Assembly: GCA_963741135.1 (NCBI GenBank)
Contig: CAVUHC010000008.1
Location: 372,001 to 436,000, forward strand
DNA from: Gp6-AA40 sp963741135
GTDB taxonomy: Bacteria > Acidobacteriota > Vicinamibacteria > Vicinamibacterales > UBA2999
Length of the DNA: 64,000 nt
Direction of reading: 5' to 3'
In this document: positions 1 through 8,962 of the stretch, in pieces
How positions within the stretch are numbered: position 1 is the first letter of the stretch
How the letters are laid out: each line of letters opens with the position of its first letter
The notes under the pieces: model-generated
Seen by the model: only the letters and a program-made list of their open reading frames with translations
What the model was told of the DNA's origin: nothing
The model's database searches: none
Program-made: the position numbers and the translations under genes

Positions 1-81
1 AGGCACCGAGAATTGTTTGTGTGTTCCTCGGTGTCTCAGTGTCTCGGTAGTACGTCTCAGCAAGGTCTCAAGGAGTTTCCC

Positions 82-531
82 GTGTCTCAGGCCCCGTCAG
101 CGTCCGTCCGTGCGGATCTTCTCCAGAACTATTCGGAGCTGTTCGGCACCAAGACGATCGACGGCCGCAAGGTGAACGTCGAGGCGCTGGTCGCCCAGCT
201 TACGCGCGACACGCGGGACGAGTGTGCGGCATTGATGAAGGCGAGGCACGAGCTTCACGGCCGCGTTGCCAGCAAACAGCTCCAGTACGACTTCCTCGAT
301 CCCCACGTGACGGTGACCGACCCTGACGGCAACCGGGCGACCGTGGCCGACATCCGGCAGGGGATGCTCGACGCCTTCTTCGAGCGCAAGACGCCGAAGT
401 CTCGCGGCGAGCTGGTGGCCGGTTTTCAGCGCACCGGCGACGGCCCCGCCAAGAAGACCGCCCGGCGTGCCCTCCGCGCGCACGACTACGTCTACGACGT
501 CTTCGAGTCCGCGGAAGGTGTCGCTGCGTGA
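82..531 (+). CDS. Hypothetical protein upstream of glcD
   Basis: This encodes a soluble protein of about 149 residues with no signal peptide or membrane segment, and I do not recognise the family. The GTG at 82 is chosen because AAGGAG lies at 70-75 just before it. The longer in-frame start at 13 would translate an intergenic 'gtgtctc' repeat. The protein is rich in charged helices and ends in AHDYVYDVFESAEGVAA. Its TGA overlaps the GTG start of glcD by four bases, so the two are translationally coupled and it is probably the first visible gene of the glycolate oxidase operon. A role in glycolate/glyoxylate metabolism is inferred from position only. Confidence 0.55.
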   Translation: MSQAPSASVRADLLQNYSELFGTKTIDGRKVNVEALVAQLTRDTRDECAALMKARHELHGRVASKQLQYDFLDPHVTVTDPDGNRATVADIRQGMLDAFFERKTPKSRGELVAGFQRTGDGPAKKTARRALRAHDYVYDVFESAEGVAA

Positions 532-1994
532 ATGTCGTCGATCAACGGTTTGTCGCCGAACTGCGGCGACTCTGCGGATCCCACGACGTTCTGACCGACC
601 CGCTCGAGCTGCTCGACCTACGAATGCGACGGCCTGCCGCATCTGCACCAGACGCCTGCCGTCGTGGTGCTTCCCTCGTCGGCCGACCAGGTGCAGGCGA
701 TCGTCCGTCTCTGTCATCAGCATGACGATCCCGTTTCGTGGCCCGCGGACACGGCAGCGGTCTATCAGGCGGCGCGCTGCCCATTCCGGGCGGCGTCGTC
801 ATCGGACTCTCGCGCGGCTCAATCGTGTGCTCGACGTCGACATTCCGAATCGACGGGTCACCGTGGAACCAGGCGTGACGAACCTGGAGATCACGCGCCA
901 GGTCGCGTCCCACGGTTTTTACTACGCCCCTGATCCGTCGAGCCAGCAGGTCTGCTCGATCGGCGGCAACGTTGCCGAGAACTCCGGCGGCGCCCACTGC
1001 CTGAAGTACGGATTTACCGTCCATCACGTGCTCGGTATCGAGGCAGTCCTGCCGAATGGCGACCTCGTGCGCCTCGACAGCGCCATCGCCGACGCGCCGG
1101 GCCCCGATCTGCGTCGGCGTGTTGATCGGGTCCGAAGGCACGCTCGCTGTCGTCACCAAAGTGATCGTGCGGATCCTGCGCCGCCCCGAGAGCGTCCAGA
1201 CACTGCTTGCCGCCTACGACTCGATCAGCGCAGCAGGGCTGGCGGTGTCGGAGATCATCGCCGCCGGCATCATCCCGGCCGCCGTGGAGATCATGGATTC
1301 GCTGTCGATCGAAGCGGTCGAGGCGGCCGTGCATCCGAATTTTCCGCCCGCCGAATTCGATCCTGATCGTCGAGCTCGATGGTCCCGTCGCCGAGGTCCG
1401 CGAGCAGTTCGCCGAAGTCGAAGCGATCTGCCGCCGCGTCGGCGCGACAACCGTGGAGGTCGCGCAGGACGAGGCGCATCGTGCACGCATCTGGAAGGGC
1501 AGGAAAGGCGCGTTCGCGTCGATGGGGCGCGTGACGCCGAACTACTACGTGCAGGACGGCGTGGTGCCGCGCACGAAGCTGCCGGAGGTGCTCGAGCGCA
1601 TCCGCCAGCTCGAGGTACGCTGCGGCCTGCGGATCGGCAACGTGTTTCATGCCGGTGACGGCAACCTTCATCCGCTGATCTGCTACGACGAGAAGATCCC
1701 GGGGCAGTCCGCGCTGGCCGCCGAAGTGGGCGGCGAAATCCTGCTGGTACTGCGTCGAGGCGGGCGGTTCGATCACCGGCGAACACGGTGTCGGCGCCGA
1801 CAAGGCGGAGTACATGCCGCGCATGTTCTCGGCGGACGATATCGACGTCATGCAGCTCGTGCGCCGCGCGTTCGATCCAAAGGGGATCTGCAATCCGGGC
1901 AAGGTGTTTCCGAGCGCCGCGTCTCTGCGGCGAAGTGCCCGGACCCTACCGCGCACATCCGATTGAGAAGGCCGGTCTCGGCGAGCGCTTCTGA
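528..1994 (+). pseudogene. glcD: Glycolate oxidase FAD-linked subunit GlcD, frameshifted
   Basis: Read across frames this is a full-length GlcD, the FAD subunit that oxidises glycolate (or D-lactate) to the 2-oxoacid. Recognisable pieces in order are an N-terminus with PAVVVLPSSADQVQAIVRLC, the FAD-binding PCMH segment (GHGSGLSGGALPIPGG, SIGGNVAENSGGAHCLKYG, GVLIGSEGTLAVVTK) and a C-terminal FAD-oxidase domain with GRKGAFASMGRVTPNYYVQD, NVFHAGDGNLHPLICYD and GSITGEHGVGADK. At least seven single-base shifts break it. One is an extra T in the TTT near 735; others lie near 610, 790, 1110, 1365, 1745 and 1920. No nonsense codon occurs within the correct frames, so the damage is recent or artefactual. 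It starts at GTG 528, overlapping the upstream stop. Confidence 0.8.
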
Positions 1995-2050
1995 CCATGG
2001 AGCTCGGTGGGCTGACAATCCCCGGCGGGACCGGAGCTTCGATGCTGCGG

Positions 2051-2096
2051 CGCGGACCCTACGGTCCGCGGGGCGAGCCTGAAAGGCTCGCCCCGC
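2051..2096. repeat. Double-hairpin repeat between glcD and glcE
   Basis: Two adjacent perfect hairpins: an 8-bp stem CGCGGACC/GGTCCGCG at 2051-2070 and a 13-bp stem at 2068-2096 with loop GAA. The same pair of hairpins recurs near 35980 and 38780. It sits inside the operon, 30 bp before the glcE start, and could attenuate or stabilise the transcript. Confidence 0.75.
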
Positions 2097-2125
2097 TGTT
2101 GGCAACCCACGTGAGCTCCATACAC

Positions 2126-3362
2126 ATGTCTCTCGGAACACCGGCGAACCCGGCGGACGCGATCGATGGCGTCGTCCCGCGAGTCGTGGCCCAGCCTGAA
2201 TCAGCCGAAGATGTCGCGGCCATGCTCGCGTCGGCATCCAAGGAGCGGGCCTCGGTCGTTGTTCGTGGCGGCGGGACGAAGACTCGGCATGGGGACGCAC
2301 GCCGTCGCCGATCGACATCGTCCTCAGCACGAAGCGGCTCAACAGCGCTGGTCGCGCACGAGCATGCGGATCTCACGGCGACTGCGCAGGCCGGTGCGCG
2401 CATCGACGATGTGAACCGGGAGCTGGCGCGGCACGGTCAGTGGCTGCCGATCGAGTCGGCGTTCGAGGAGGCGACAATCGGCGGGGCGATTGCGACCAAC
2501 GACAGCGGGCCGCTGCGCCATCGGTACGGCACGCCTCGCGATCTGCTGATCGGTATCCGCCTCGCACTCACCGACGGCCGTCTGATCAAGTCGGGCGGCA
2601 ACGTCGTGAAGAACGTTGCCGGGTATGACCTGGGAAAACTGATCAGCGGCTCCTTCGGCAGCCTCGCGGCCATCGTCAGCGCAACGTTCAAGCTGACGCC
2701 GCTGCCGGCGGCGTCGAGCACGTTGATCGCGACGTTCGAACAATGCCGCCGGGCTTGTCGCGGCGCTCAACGCGATCACGAGCAGCCAGCTGGAGGCGTC
2801 CACCTGTGAGGTGCACGCATCCGCCTTGCAAGTCCGGCTAAAGCCGGACACTACCGCTTGCTGCTCAAGTTCGAATCGACGCCGGGCGCGCTCAATGCGC
2901 ACGTCCAGAAGGCGCGCGGCGCTCGTCGGCGATGCTCAGTGCGAGGTCGTCAGGCGCAGCCACGGAGGCGGAGGCCTGGCGCGACCACGGGCGCGTGCTC
3001 TGGACGTCGCCCGGGATGGTCGTCAAGGCGGCGTGGCTGCCCGCGTCGCTCGGCGGCGTGCTCGCGTTCGTCGACGACGTGCGCGAATACGGGACGGACG
3101 TGGAGCTGTCGGGTCGTGCGGCGCTCGGGTCCGGGCTGTTCCGCATCGATGGCGATGTCTCGACACAGCGGCAGCCGTGTGAGCGAATGCGCTCGCGACC
3201 GGATCTGTTCCGCCACGTCGTCGTTCTGCGAGCGATGCACTGAGCTGAAACAGACGATCGACGTGTGGGGATCGCTGGGCGATGCCGCGGCTCTTGGCGC
3301 GTCGGTGAAGCATGCGCTCGATCCCGCAGGGAATCCTGAACGCCGGTCGAGGGCCGGTGTGA
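2126..3362 (+). pseudogene. glcE: Glycolate oxidase FAD-binding subunit GlcE, frameshifted
   Basis: This is the GlcE subunit, a second FAD-binding PCMH-type protein of the membrane glycolate oxidase. Visible segments are VVPRVVAQPESAEDVAAML, then SVVVRGGGTKTRHG, EATIGGAIATNDSGPLRHRY, LIKSGGNVVKNVAGYDLGKL and GSFGSLAAIVSATFKLTPLP, followed across frames by YRLLLKFESTPGALNAHVQK and ALDPAGILNAGRGPV before a TGA at 3360-3362. ATG 2126 is taken as the start because upstream DNA is repeat. At least five frameshifts are present. A palindromic repeat is inserted in the coding sequence near 2832, in a linker between the PCMH and C-terminal parts. Confidence 0.75.
2832..2849. repeat. REP-like hairpin inside glcE
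   Basis: GTCCGGC-TAAA-GCCGGAC is a perfect 7-bp stem with a 4-nt loop. Its flanks encode VRLKPDTT on the plus strand and VVSGFSRT on the minus strand. From memory, both peptides recur as spurious tails in predicted proteins of related acidobacteria, so this looks like one copy of a dispersed palindromic repeat. Confidence 0.6.
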
Positions 3363-3369
3363 TTACTCA

Positions 3370-3404
3370 AACCACATCCTTCGTGATCTTCGCGGCCTTC
3401 GTGG
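3370..3404. repeat. CTTCGTG-type periodic repeat before glcF
   Basis: The run CCTTCGTGATCTTCGCGG and following CCTTCGTGG shows an 11-nt periodic CTTCGTG motif identical in style to one arm of the long palindromes near 8500. It lies between the glcE stop and the glcF start. Confidence 0.5.
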
Positions 3405-3419
3405 TTGATCAGATTCGAC

Positions 3420-4755
3420 ATGGATCAGGTTTTGGAATCCTCGGGGCCCGCGTTCAAGGGCGCAGACCAGCCGTCGATGGGCGCTGATCGACGCGTGTGT
3501 CCACTGCGGCTTCTGTCTGCCGTCGTGTCCGACGTATGTGCTGTGGGACGAGGAGATGGACACGCCGCGCGGCCGTGTGTACCTGATGAAGGCCGGGCTC
3601 GAAGGCCGCGCGGAGATGTCGCTCGACCTTCGTCAGCCACTTCGATGCGTGCCTCGGCTGCATGGCGTGCGTGACCGCGTGCCCATCGGGCGTTCAGTAC
3701 GGTCCGCTCATCGAGCACACGCGTGCCCAGATCGAGCGCCACTACGACCGGCCGTTCGGTGAGCGGCTGTTCCGCTCGTTGCTGTTCGCGCTGCTGCCGT
3801 ACCCGCGCCGGCTTCGATTCGCGATGGCCCCGTTGCTCATCCTTGGCCCCGTCCTCCGCGTCGCTCGAGCGAAGCGGCGTCCTCAACCTGCTGCCGCTTC
3901 GCATCGATCGCTCGTTGCCGTCGCTCCACAGCCGTCGTGGCGTTCATTGTTCGGGAATGCGCCTGAACACACACCAGCGTCCGGCACGTCGCGCCTCACC
4001 GCGGGCCTGTCTGACCGGATGCGTGCAGCGTCTCGCGTTTGTCGGACGTCAATCGAGCGACGATCGACGTGCTTGCCGCCGAAGGCTGCACTGTCGACGC
4101 GCCCGGCGCGCAGGGTTGCTGCGGTGCGCTCGCGCTCCACGCGGGCAACATCGATCAGGCACGCGAGCTGGCGCCGCCACAACATCGAGGTCTTCGAACA
4201 GTCCGGCGTCGATCGGATCGTCGTCAATGCCGCGGGCTGCGGGTCGTCGATGAAGGAGTACGGCGAGCTGTTTGCCGAGGATCCCGGCGTGGGCGCGCCC
4301 GGGCGCGGGCGTTCAGCGCGCGCGTGCGCGACGTGTCCGAAGTGCTCACGGAGATCGGGGAGCCTCGGGCGAAGCGGCATCCGATCAAGGCGCGCGTCGT
4401 GTATCACGATGCGTGTCACCTTGCGCATGCGCAAGGCATGCGCGCGCAGCCTCGTGCGCTGCTGGCGTCGATCCCGGGCATCGAACTGCTGTCGCCGCAC
4501 GAAGCGGAGCTCTGCTGCGGCAGCGCCGGCATCTACAATCTCGTGCAGCCGGAACCGGCGATGCAGCTCGGTGAACGGAAGGCGCGCAACATTGCCGCGC
4601 TGACGCCGGACATCATCGCGACCGGCAACCCGGGCTGCATCCTTCAGATTGCCGCCGCCGGGCGGAGGCTCGGATTCAACTGGAAAATCGTGCATCCGAT
4701 CGAGCTGATCGATCGGTCAATCAAGGGGTCGGGAGTCATTACGAATTCGAAATGA
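3420..4755 (+). pseudogene. glcF: Glycolate oxidase iron-sulfur subunit GlcF, frameshifted
   Basis: GlcF passes electrons from the flavin subunits to the quinone pool at the inner membrane. Two [4Fe-4S] motifs are readable: CVHCGFCLPSCP near 3498-3533 and CLGCMACVTACP near 3652-3687. Two CCG domains follow, with GCTVDAPGAQGCCGALALHA, NAAGCGSSMKEYGELF, VVYHDACHLAHAQG and ELCCGSAGIYNLVQPEPAMQ. The last 100 codons are intact (TPDIIATGNPGCILQIAAAG). At least four frameshifts interrupt the gene, near 3480, 3630, 3870-4050 and 4290. The start ATG 3420 directly follows a periodic repeat and has no clear Shine-Dalgarno, so the true start is uncertain. Confidence 0.78.
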
Positions 4756-4785
4756 CTCACGACCCCATTCCACTAGGAGAGCGAC

Positions 4786-5190
4786 ATGTCGTACGGCCCC
4801 AATCAGTCTCGAGAACGCAAAGAAAGTTGCGGCCGCCGCATTGGCGGAAGTCCGCAAGAACAACTGGACGATGGCGGTAGCCGTCGTGGACCCGGCGGGG
4901 GACCTCGTCTACTTCGAGAAGATGGACGACACGGGGGTTGGCAGCACGTCGTCTGCCAGGACAAGGCGCGCTCGGCCGCGCGGTTCAAGCGGCCGACCAA
5001 GGCATTCCAGGACATGCTCGCGGCCGGCGGCGAAGGGCTGCGCGTGCTGCGCATCAAGGGTGCGGTGCCGGTCGACGGCGGGCTGCCGATCATGATGGGC
5101 GGCAAGATCGTCGGCGCTGTCGGACTGTCCGGCGGCACGAGCGCGCAGGACGGTCAGTGCGCGAAAGCGGGCGTCGACGCGGTCAGTTGA
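4786..5190 (+). pseudogene. glcG: GlcG/HbpS-family heme-binding protein, frameshifted
   Basis: This is a small GlcG/HbpS-like protein (about 135 residues) of the kind commonly found beside glcDEF. Its exact function is unclear; the family binds heme or related cofactors. Visible pieces are NAKKVAAAALAEVRKNNWTM, then AVAVVDPAGDLVYFEKMDD, VCQDKARSAARFKRPTKAFQ, GAVPVDGGLPIMMGGKIVGA and GLSGGTSAQDGQCAKAGVDA. It starts at ATG 4786 with AGGAG nine bases upstream. Two compensating frameshifts (near 4806 and 4950) move residues of about 8-55 into another frame. It is 30 bp downstream of glcF and closes the operon. Confidence 0.7.
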
Positions 5191-5286
5191 GGGTGCGATC
5201 GCACTGACGAGACTGGTGCAATTGCACTCGACCGTATTCAGCTCCGTCCGGCAATCGCACCGACGCATATTGGTGCGTCGCACGCA

Positions 5287-6378
5287 TTACCAGCCGATCA
5301 CCATCTCCTTTGAAACGGTGTTGAAGCAGACAGGCGTCCGGTAGATCACGTCCATCGTCCTGCGTCTTCGGATTCGCGTCGCGAATTGCCAGCGCAGCAG
5401 GGTAGTTCGACGCCCACTTCATCGTTCCCTCGCTGTCGTGATGACCGAGGAAGACGGTTGACGGCTTGAACGTCTTCACCAGGTCGACCAGCGGCGGAAG
5501 GCCTGCCTCGAACGCGTAATACGGAAACATTGCGACGTCGACGACAGGCGCCTTCTGCGCGAGCGCGCGCTGCGCATCGGTGATCGGGCCTGGACTATCC
5601 GCGAACAGCACCCGTGAAGCCGTTGCCGAAGGTGAAGAGGTAATTGATGACGCCGTCGGTCGCGATTTTCGGATCGCGGCTGCCGCGCGCGCGGATCGCA
5701 TCGCTCTGCTTTTTCTCCGCATCGGTCAGCGGCTCCTGGAGAGACGCCACCTGCAGCGCCGCCGTCTGCTTCTCGAGGAATCCCTCGGGCGACCGTCGTG
5801 GCAATCACGTTGTGATGGCCGAGCGCGGCCTCCACGGTCACACCGGGATACTGCAACACTTCGCCACCCTTGACCGACTTGAACTGCTTCGCGGGCACGC
5901 CGCCCTTCGTCAACACGTCGCTGGCGAATGATGCGCCGACAACCTGCGCACCCGTCTGCTTGGCGACGGCTGCCGCATCGGAGATGTGGTCGAAATGCGC
6001 GTGCCCGATGAAGATCGCGTTCGCCTTCTTGAAATCCTTCGGCGTCACGCCAATCGGATGCATGCGGGGGCCACGGTCGTAGTACGCATCCAGCAGGAAC
6101 ACATCGCTGCGATACGCCAGCTCGTAGTTCGTCCAACCGAGCCAGCGGATGACGAGCGTGTCGGGATCCTTCGGCGCTGGTCCGCCGGCGGAGACCGGCG
6201 TCAGGCTCTGGCAGGCAGGATCCTGCTGCATCGCCGCCTTTGCGCCTTGTGCCGAGAGCGAAGGCGTCGCAACCGCGGCAAGAAGAAGCGCCACCACGCC
6301 GAGCGTCGCGAAGCGAGCGCCTTGGGAGTTGGGAGTTGGGACTTGGGAGTTGAACGTTGGGAGTTGGGAGTGGTTCAT
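5287..6378 (-). pseudogene. Secreted metallo-beta-lactamase-fold hydrolase, frameshifted
   Basis: An exported MBL-fold protein of the UlaG/L-ascorbate-lactonase-like type. Visible segments are a hydrophobic signal region (FATLGVVALLLAAVATPSLS), MRTL-like core WLGWTNYELAYRSDVFLLDA, the metal motif GHAHFDHISDAAAV, ALGHHNVIATTVA, LFTFGNGFTG, and the end MDVIYRTPVCFNTVSKEMVI. At least three frameshifts lie near 5790, 5620 and 5325, and the true stop is TAA at 5287-5289. Its ATG at 6378 follows the TGA of the paralogue by two bases, so the pair forms a coupled two-gene unit. The first 19 codons are made of the GTTGGGA repeat, an unusual leader. Confidence 0.65.
6321..6372. repeat. GTTGGGA short tandem array
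   Basis: Seven degenerate 7-nt units (GGGAGTT, GGGACTT, GAACGTT). On the minus strand the array is translated as the Asn-Ser-Gln-rich leader of the adjacent MBL protein. Confidence 0.7.
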
Positions 6379-6380
6379 GA

Positions 6381-7417
6381 TCAATTCCCGAGGTACAGCT
6401 CTTTGGTCGCGGTGTTGATGCAGACCGGGGTCCGCAGCAGCGGCGCGATCGCCTTCGATGTCGGAAACTCCTCGCGGATGGCGAGGTTGAGCGGCCCCAT
6501 CGGCATGTCGAGCATGCGGTTGCGATGTCCGTCGTGATGCGTCGGCAGCATCACGGTCGGCTTGAAGAGGCGGATGTATTCCATCGTGATCGGGATGGCG
6601 AGCTCGCCGCCGTAGTACGGAATGAAACCGAGGTCGATGTTCGTCTTGCCCTGCATGATCTTCTTTTCGGCCTCGGTCGTCGGTCCGGCGCTGTCGGTGT
6701 AGAACGCCTTGAATCCGTTGTCGAAGGTGAAGAAATAGGCGATCGTCCCTTCGGTGATCAGCTTGCTGCGCTCGTCGGCGCCGAGCGGCACCATGCCGCC
6801 GAGGCGGCGATCGTGCTCCTGCTGCTGCGGCGTCAGTCGGTCCCTTCAGCGCCGATTGCCGCGGCCGCCGCACGATCCTTGCGCATGTACTCATCGGGGA
6901 CGACGTTGTGATGGCCCTGGACGGCATCGACCGCAAAGCCGTTGAACTTGAAGGTCTCGCCGCCGAGTCCCTTCACCACGGCCATCTTCTTGTCGCTGAC
7001 GCGACCGGTTCCGCGAACCCAGCGCATCGAAATCGCATCGCCGACCACGAGCGCGCCCGTCTTCTCGCCGATGAACGGCGCGTCCCACAGGTGCTCGCCG
7101 TGGGCGTGGCCGAGGAGGATGGCGTTGACGTGCTTCGTCATCTGCTCGGTGGTGATGTTGTTTGGCGCCCACCACGCCAGCTTGTCGATGGCGGCGTCGA
7201 GCAGGATGACGTTGTCGCGATAGGCCAGCTCGTAGTTCGACACGCCCAGGAACCGCAGGACGACGACGTCCGGATTTTGCGGTAGCGGACCGCCAGCGGC
7301 CGCGGGCATCAGCGACTGGCAGGCAGGTTCCTGCTCCAGGCTTGGATACCTGGTCTGGCCGCGAGCGACGGACGAGAAGACAAACAGCGCCACGAGCGCG
7401 GCGGTAGCGACACGCAT
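6381..7417 (-). pseudogene. Secreted metallo-beta-lactamase-fold hydrolase, paralogue 2, frameshifted
   Basis: A paralogue of the neighbouring gene with a clear Sec signal (MRVATAALVALFVFSSVARG). Core segments are VVVLRFLGVSNYELAYRDNV, the metal motif GHAHGEHLWDAPF, VQGHHNVVPDEYM, IAYFFTFDNGFKAFYTDSAG and MLPTHHDGHRNRMLDMPMG, ending TPVCINTATKELYLGN. The usual HxHxDH motif reads HAHGEH, with Glu in place of Asp. The other histidines are kept. One frameshift near 6835 (in CAGTCGGTCCCTTC) separates residues of about 1-194 from the rest. The start ATG 7417 has AGGGGG eight bases upstream. Substrate is unknown; lactonase-like hydrolysis is a family guess. Confidence 0.68.
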
Positions 7418-7452
7418 TGTGATCCCCCTTTGGGCGATTACTGTAACCCAAT

Positions 7453-7618
7453 AGGGGGAAGGGGGAAGGGCTGTGATAGGGATCAGGGATCAGGGCTCGG
7501 GGATCAGGGATGATCAGGGATCGGGGATCAGGACTCAAGAACTTCTAATCCCTGATACAGCCCTAACTAACCCCTAAGATACAGCCCTAACCCCTAACCC
7601 CTTCCCCCTAATCCCTAC
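7453..7618. repeat. G-rich arrays: GGGATCA units then CCCTAA units
   Basis: From 7453 the plus strand holds GGGGGAA and GGGATCA units, and from 7556 the complementary style CCCTAA/CCCCTAA. The whole 165-bp gene-free stretch upstream of the MBL pair is repeat. Both halves have runs of three to five G (or C) at short intervals and could form quadruplexes. Confidence 0.65.
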
Positions 7619-7627
7619 AGGATCCAT

Positions 7628-7942
7628 TCAGCGCGCGACGGGTCGTCGGGGCGCGATGTGGAGCACCTCGAGGACGTGTGCGGACGCACTGATCGGGTGT
7701 ACGCGGGCCCACGCGTACAGGATGCCCAAGGTTGCCGCGAGAGCGATCCCGATGCTCAGGATGAGGAGCCGGAGGAGTCCCGGCAGGAACATTGCCCCGA
7801 ATACGACGGGAACGAAGAGGATCGCGTCGATCCAGATCAGCGCCCAGCCGCTATTGGACACGTACTGATCGGGCGTATGTGGACGCATTTCCTGCGAAGG
7901 TGCGCGCAGCTCTTTCGGAGATTCGTCGGTGTGACCACCCAT
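7628..7942 (-). CDS. Small membrane protein
   Basis: A 104-residue protein of unknown family. Residues 1-30 are polar (cytoplasmic-looking), followed by two close hydrophobic helices at about 33-58 (ALIWIDAILFVPVVFGAMF) and 59-80 (LLRLLILSIGIALAATLGIL), and a short tail. The start ATG 7942 is well supported by AAAGGAGG nine bases upstream. It stands alone between two G-rich repeat tracts, so it is probably monocistronic. No catalytic motif is seen. I treat it as real because of the ribosome-binding site and the clear two-helix pattern. Confidence 0.6.
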   Translation of the reverse strand: MGGHTDESPKELRAPSQEMRPHTPDQYVSNSGWALIWIDAILFVPVVFGAMFLPGLLRLLILSIGIALAATLGILYAWARVHPISASAHVLEVLHIAPRRPVAR

Positions 7943-8002
7943 GAGGTACTGCCTCCTTTGCTGATCCTACGCAATCACGCGACCAATTCACCTCGACCTC
8001 TC

Positions 8003-8036
8003 TTAACCTGACCTAACCCCTAACCCCTAACCTCTT
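8003..8036. repeat. CCCCTAA (TTAGGGG) array
   Basis: About four units of CTAACCC upstream of the next small gene. It is the same telomere-like unit as at 7556-7618 and 55826-55860. Confidence 0.6.
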
Positions 8037-8135
8037 CTTCTCGTCCGGCAGGAGCATACGCCTCTGCCATTGCCCGCGCAATCGTTCGTCGGGTACACTC
8101 TGGCGCTCGTTCCGCCCGATTTCCTCATCAAACTC

Positions 8136-8417
8136 ATGGTTGCACTCGTAGAAACCATCTGGCTGTTCGTGCGCGGCTCGGAGTCCGTCCGTGTGATTCG
8201 CGCGGCGACCCCCGAGGGTCGGTCGCGGCTTCTGATCTATGGACCTGGCAACGCGCACGTGGTGCATGAATTCGAGGACGCCATCACCTGCTCCACGCAG
8301 GAATCCGAGATGGAGCGGCGGCTTGTCGCCGACGGCTTTACGCTCTCGGAGTTCACCGACCGACGCGGTGGGGAGGACCGGCGGAGCGTGGCGCGCGGGC
8401 CTGACCGTCGGCGTTAG
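8136..8417 (+). CDS. Hypothetical small protein with Arg-rich tail
   Basis: About 93 residues from ATG 8136. An upstream in-frame start at 8070 exists but lacks a ribosome-binding site. The central part (LLIYGPGNAHVVHEFEDAIT) looks like a compact alpha/beta fold. The C-terminus is an Asp-Arg-Arg repeat (TDRRGGEDRRSVARGPDRRR). Similar DRR/ERR-rich ends appear in the protein at 62539-63198. Nothing identifies a function. Downstream is a long palindrome that would serve as a bidirectional end with the convergent gene at 8590. Confidence 0.45.
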   Translation: MVALVETIWLFVRGSESVRVIRAATPEGRSRLLIYGPGNAHVVHEFEDAITCSTQESEMERRLVADGFTLSEFTDRRGGEDRRSVARGPDRRR

Positions 8418-8418
8418 G

Positions 8419-8453
8419 TAAACCCCAAACCCCAAATCCCAAATCCCAAATCA
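8419..8453. repeat. CCCAAAT short tandem array
   Basis: Five 7-nt units (AACCCCA, AATCCCA) directly after the stop of the preceding gene. The complementary TTTGGGA array appears at 8913-8960. Confidence 0.6.
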
Positions 8454-8465
8454 AAACGATACGGA

Positions 8466-8557
8466 GAGTAACCACGAAGTACACGAAAGACGCGAAGCAC
8501 ACGAAAATAAGAATGACTTTCGTGACCTTCGCGATTTTCGTGACCTTCGTGGTTAGT
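8466..8557. repeat. Long imperfect palindrome, CACGAAG type
   Basis: The left arm has CCACGAAG-x3-CACGAAAG-type repeats at 10-11-nt spacing. The right arm has TTTCGTGACCTTCGCGAT and TTTCGTGACCTTCGTGG. The arms are complementary over roughly 35 bases with a short AT-rich centre. It lies between convergent genes, consistent with a bidirectional terminator. Confidence 0.65.
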
Positions 8558-8589
8558 AGTGGATCTCGAGCTTGGGATTTGGGATCTTC

Positions 8590-8835
8590 CTACGGCTTGC
8601 TGAGCGCCGCGATCTTTCGATCGAGATCCGCGATCGCTTGCTCGAGCATCGAGCGATGCGCCGCCGCAGAGGCGCGCTCGAGATCCGCCTGCGCCCTGGT
8701 GCGCGCGAGCATGAGGGTGGTGCGCGCGGTGCGACGAGCGGGGTCCTCGTGGATCACGCTCGACTTGGGCGAACCTCGATCCGCAGCCGAGTCCTGCTGC
8801 GCCTCCACAGACTTACTCTCCCATCCGCGAGCCAT
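8590..8835 (-). CDS. Hypothetical small coiled-coil protein
   Basis: An 81-residue acidic/basic helical protein. The second half is a heptad-rich helix (RAQADLERASAAAHRSMLEQ then AIADLDRKIAALSKP), suggesting a short coiled coil. The ATG at 8835 has only weak upstream purines. No membrane segment, signal or known motif is present. It is flanked on both sides by repeats, so it is an isolated transcription unit if real. Confidence 0.4.
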   Translation of the reverse strand: MARGWESKSVEAQQDSAADRGSPKSSVIHEDPARRTARTTLMLARTRAQADLERASAAAHRSMLEQAIADLDRKIAALSKP

Positions 8836-8912
8836 GTCTAATTAAAACCCAAATCCGAAATCCAAACAAAATTCGCACAGGACCCCTTCGGTGGGGTTGA
8901 AGCTCTGCGTTG

Positions 8913-8962
8913 GGGTTTTGGGTCTTGTGATTTGGGTTTTGGGATTTGGGATTTGGGATTTA
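8913..8962. repeat. TTTGGGA short tandem array
   Basis: Six units of GGGTTTT/GGGATTT. It ends at the stop codon of the CPXCG gene. This is the complement of the array at 8419. Confidence 0.6.
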
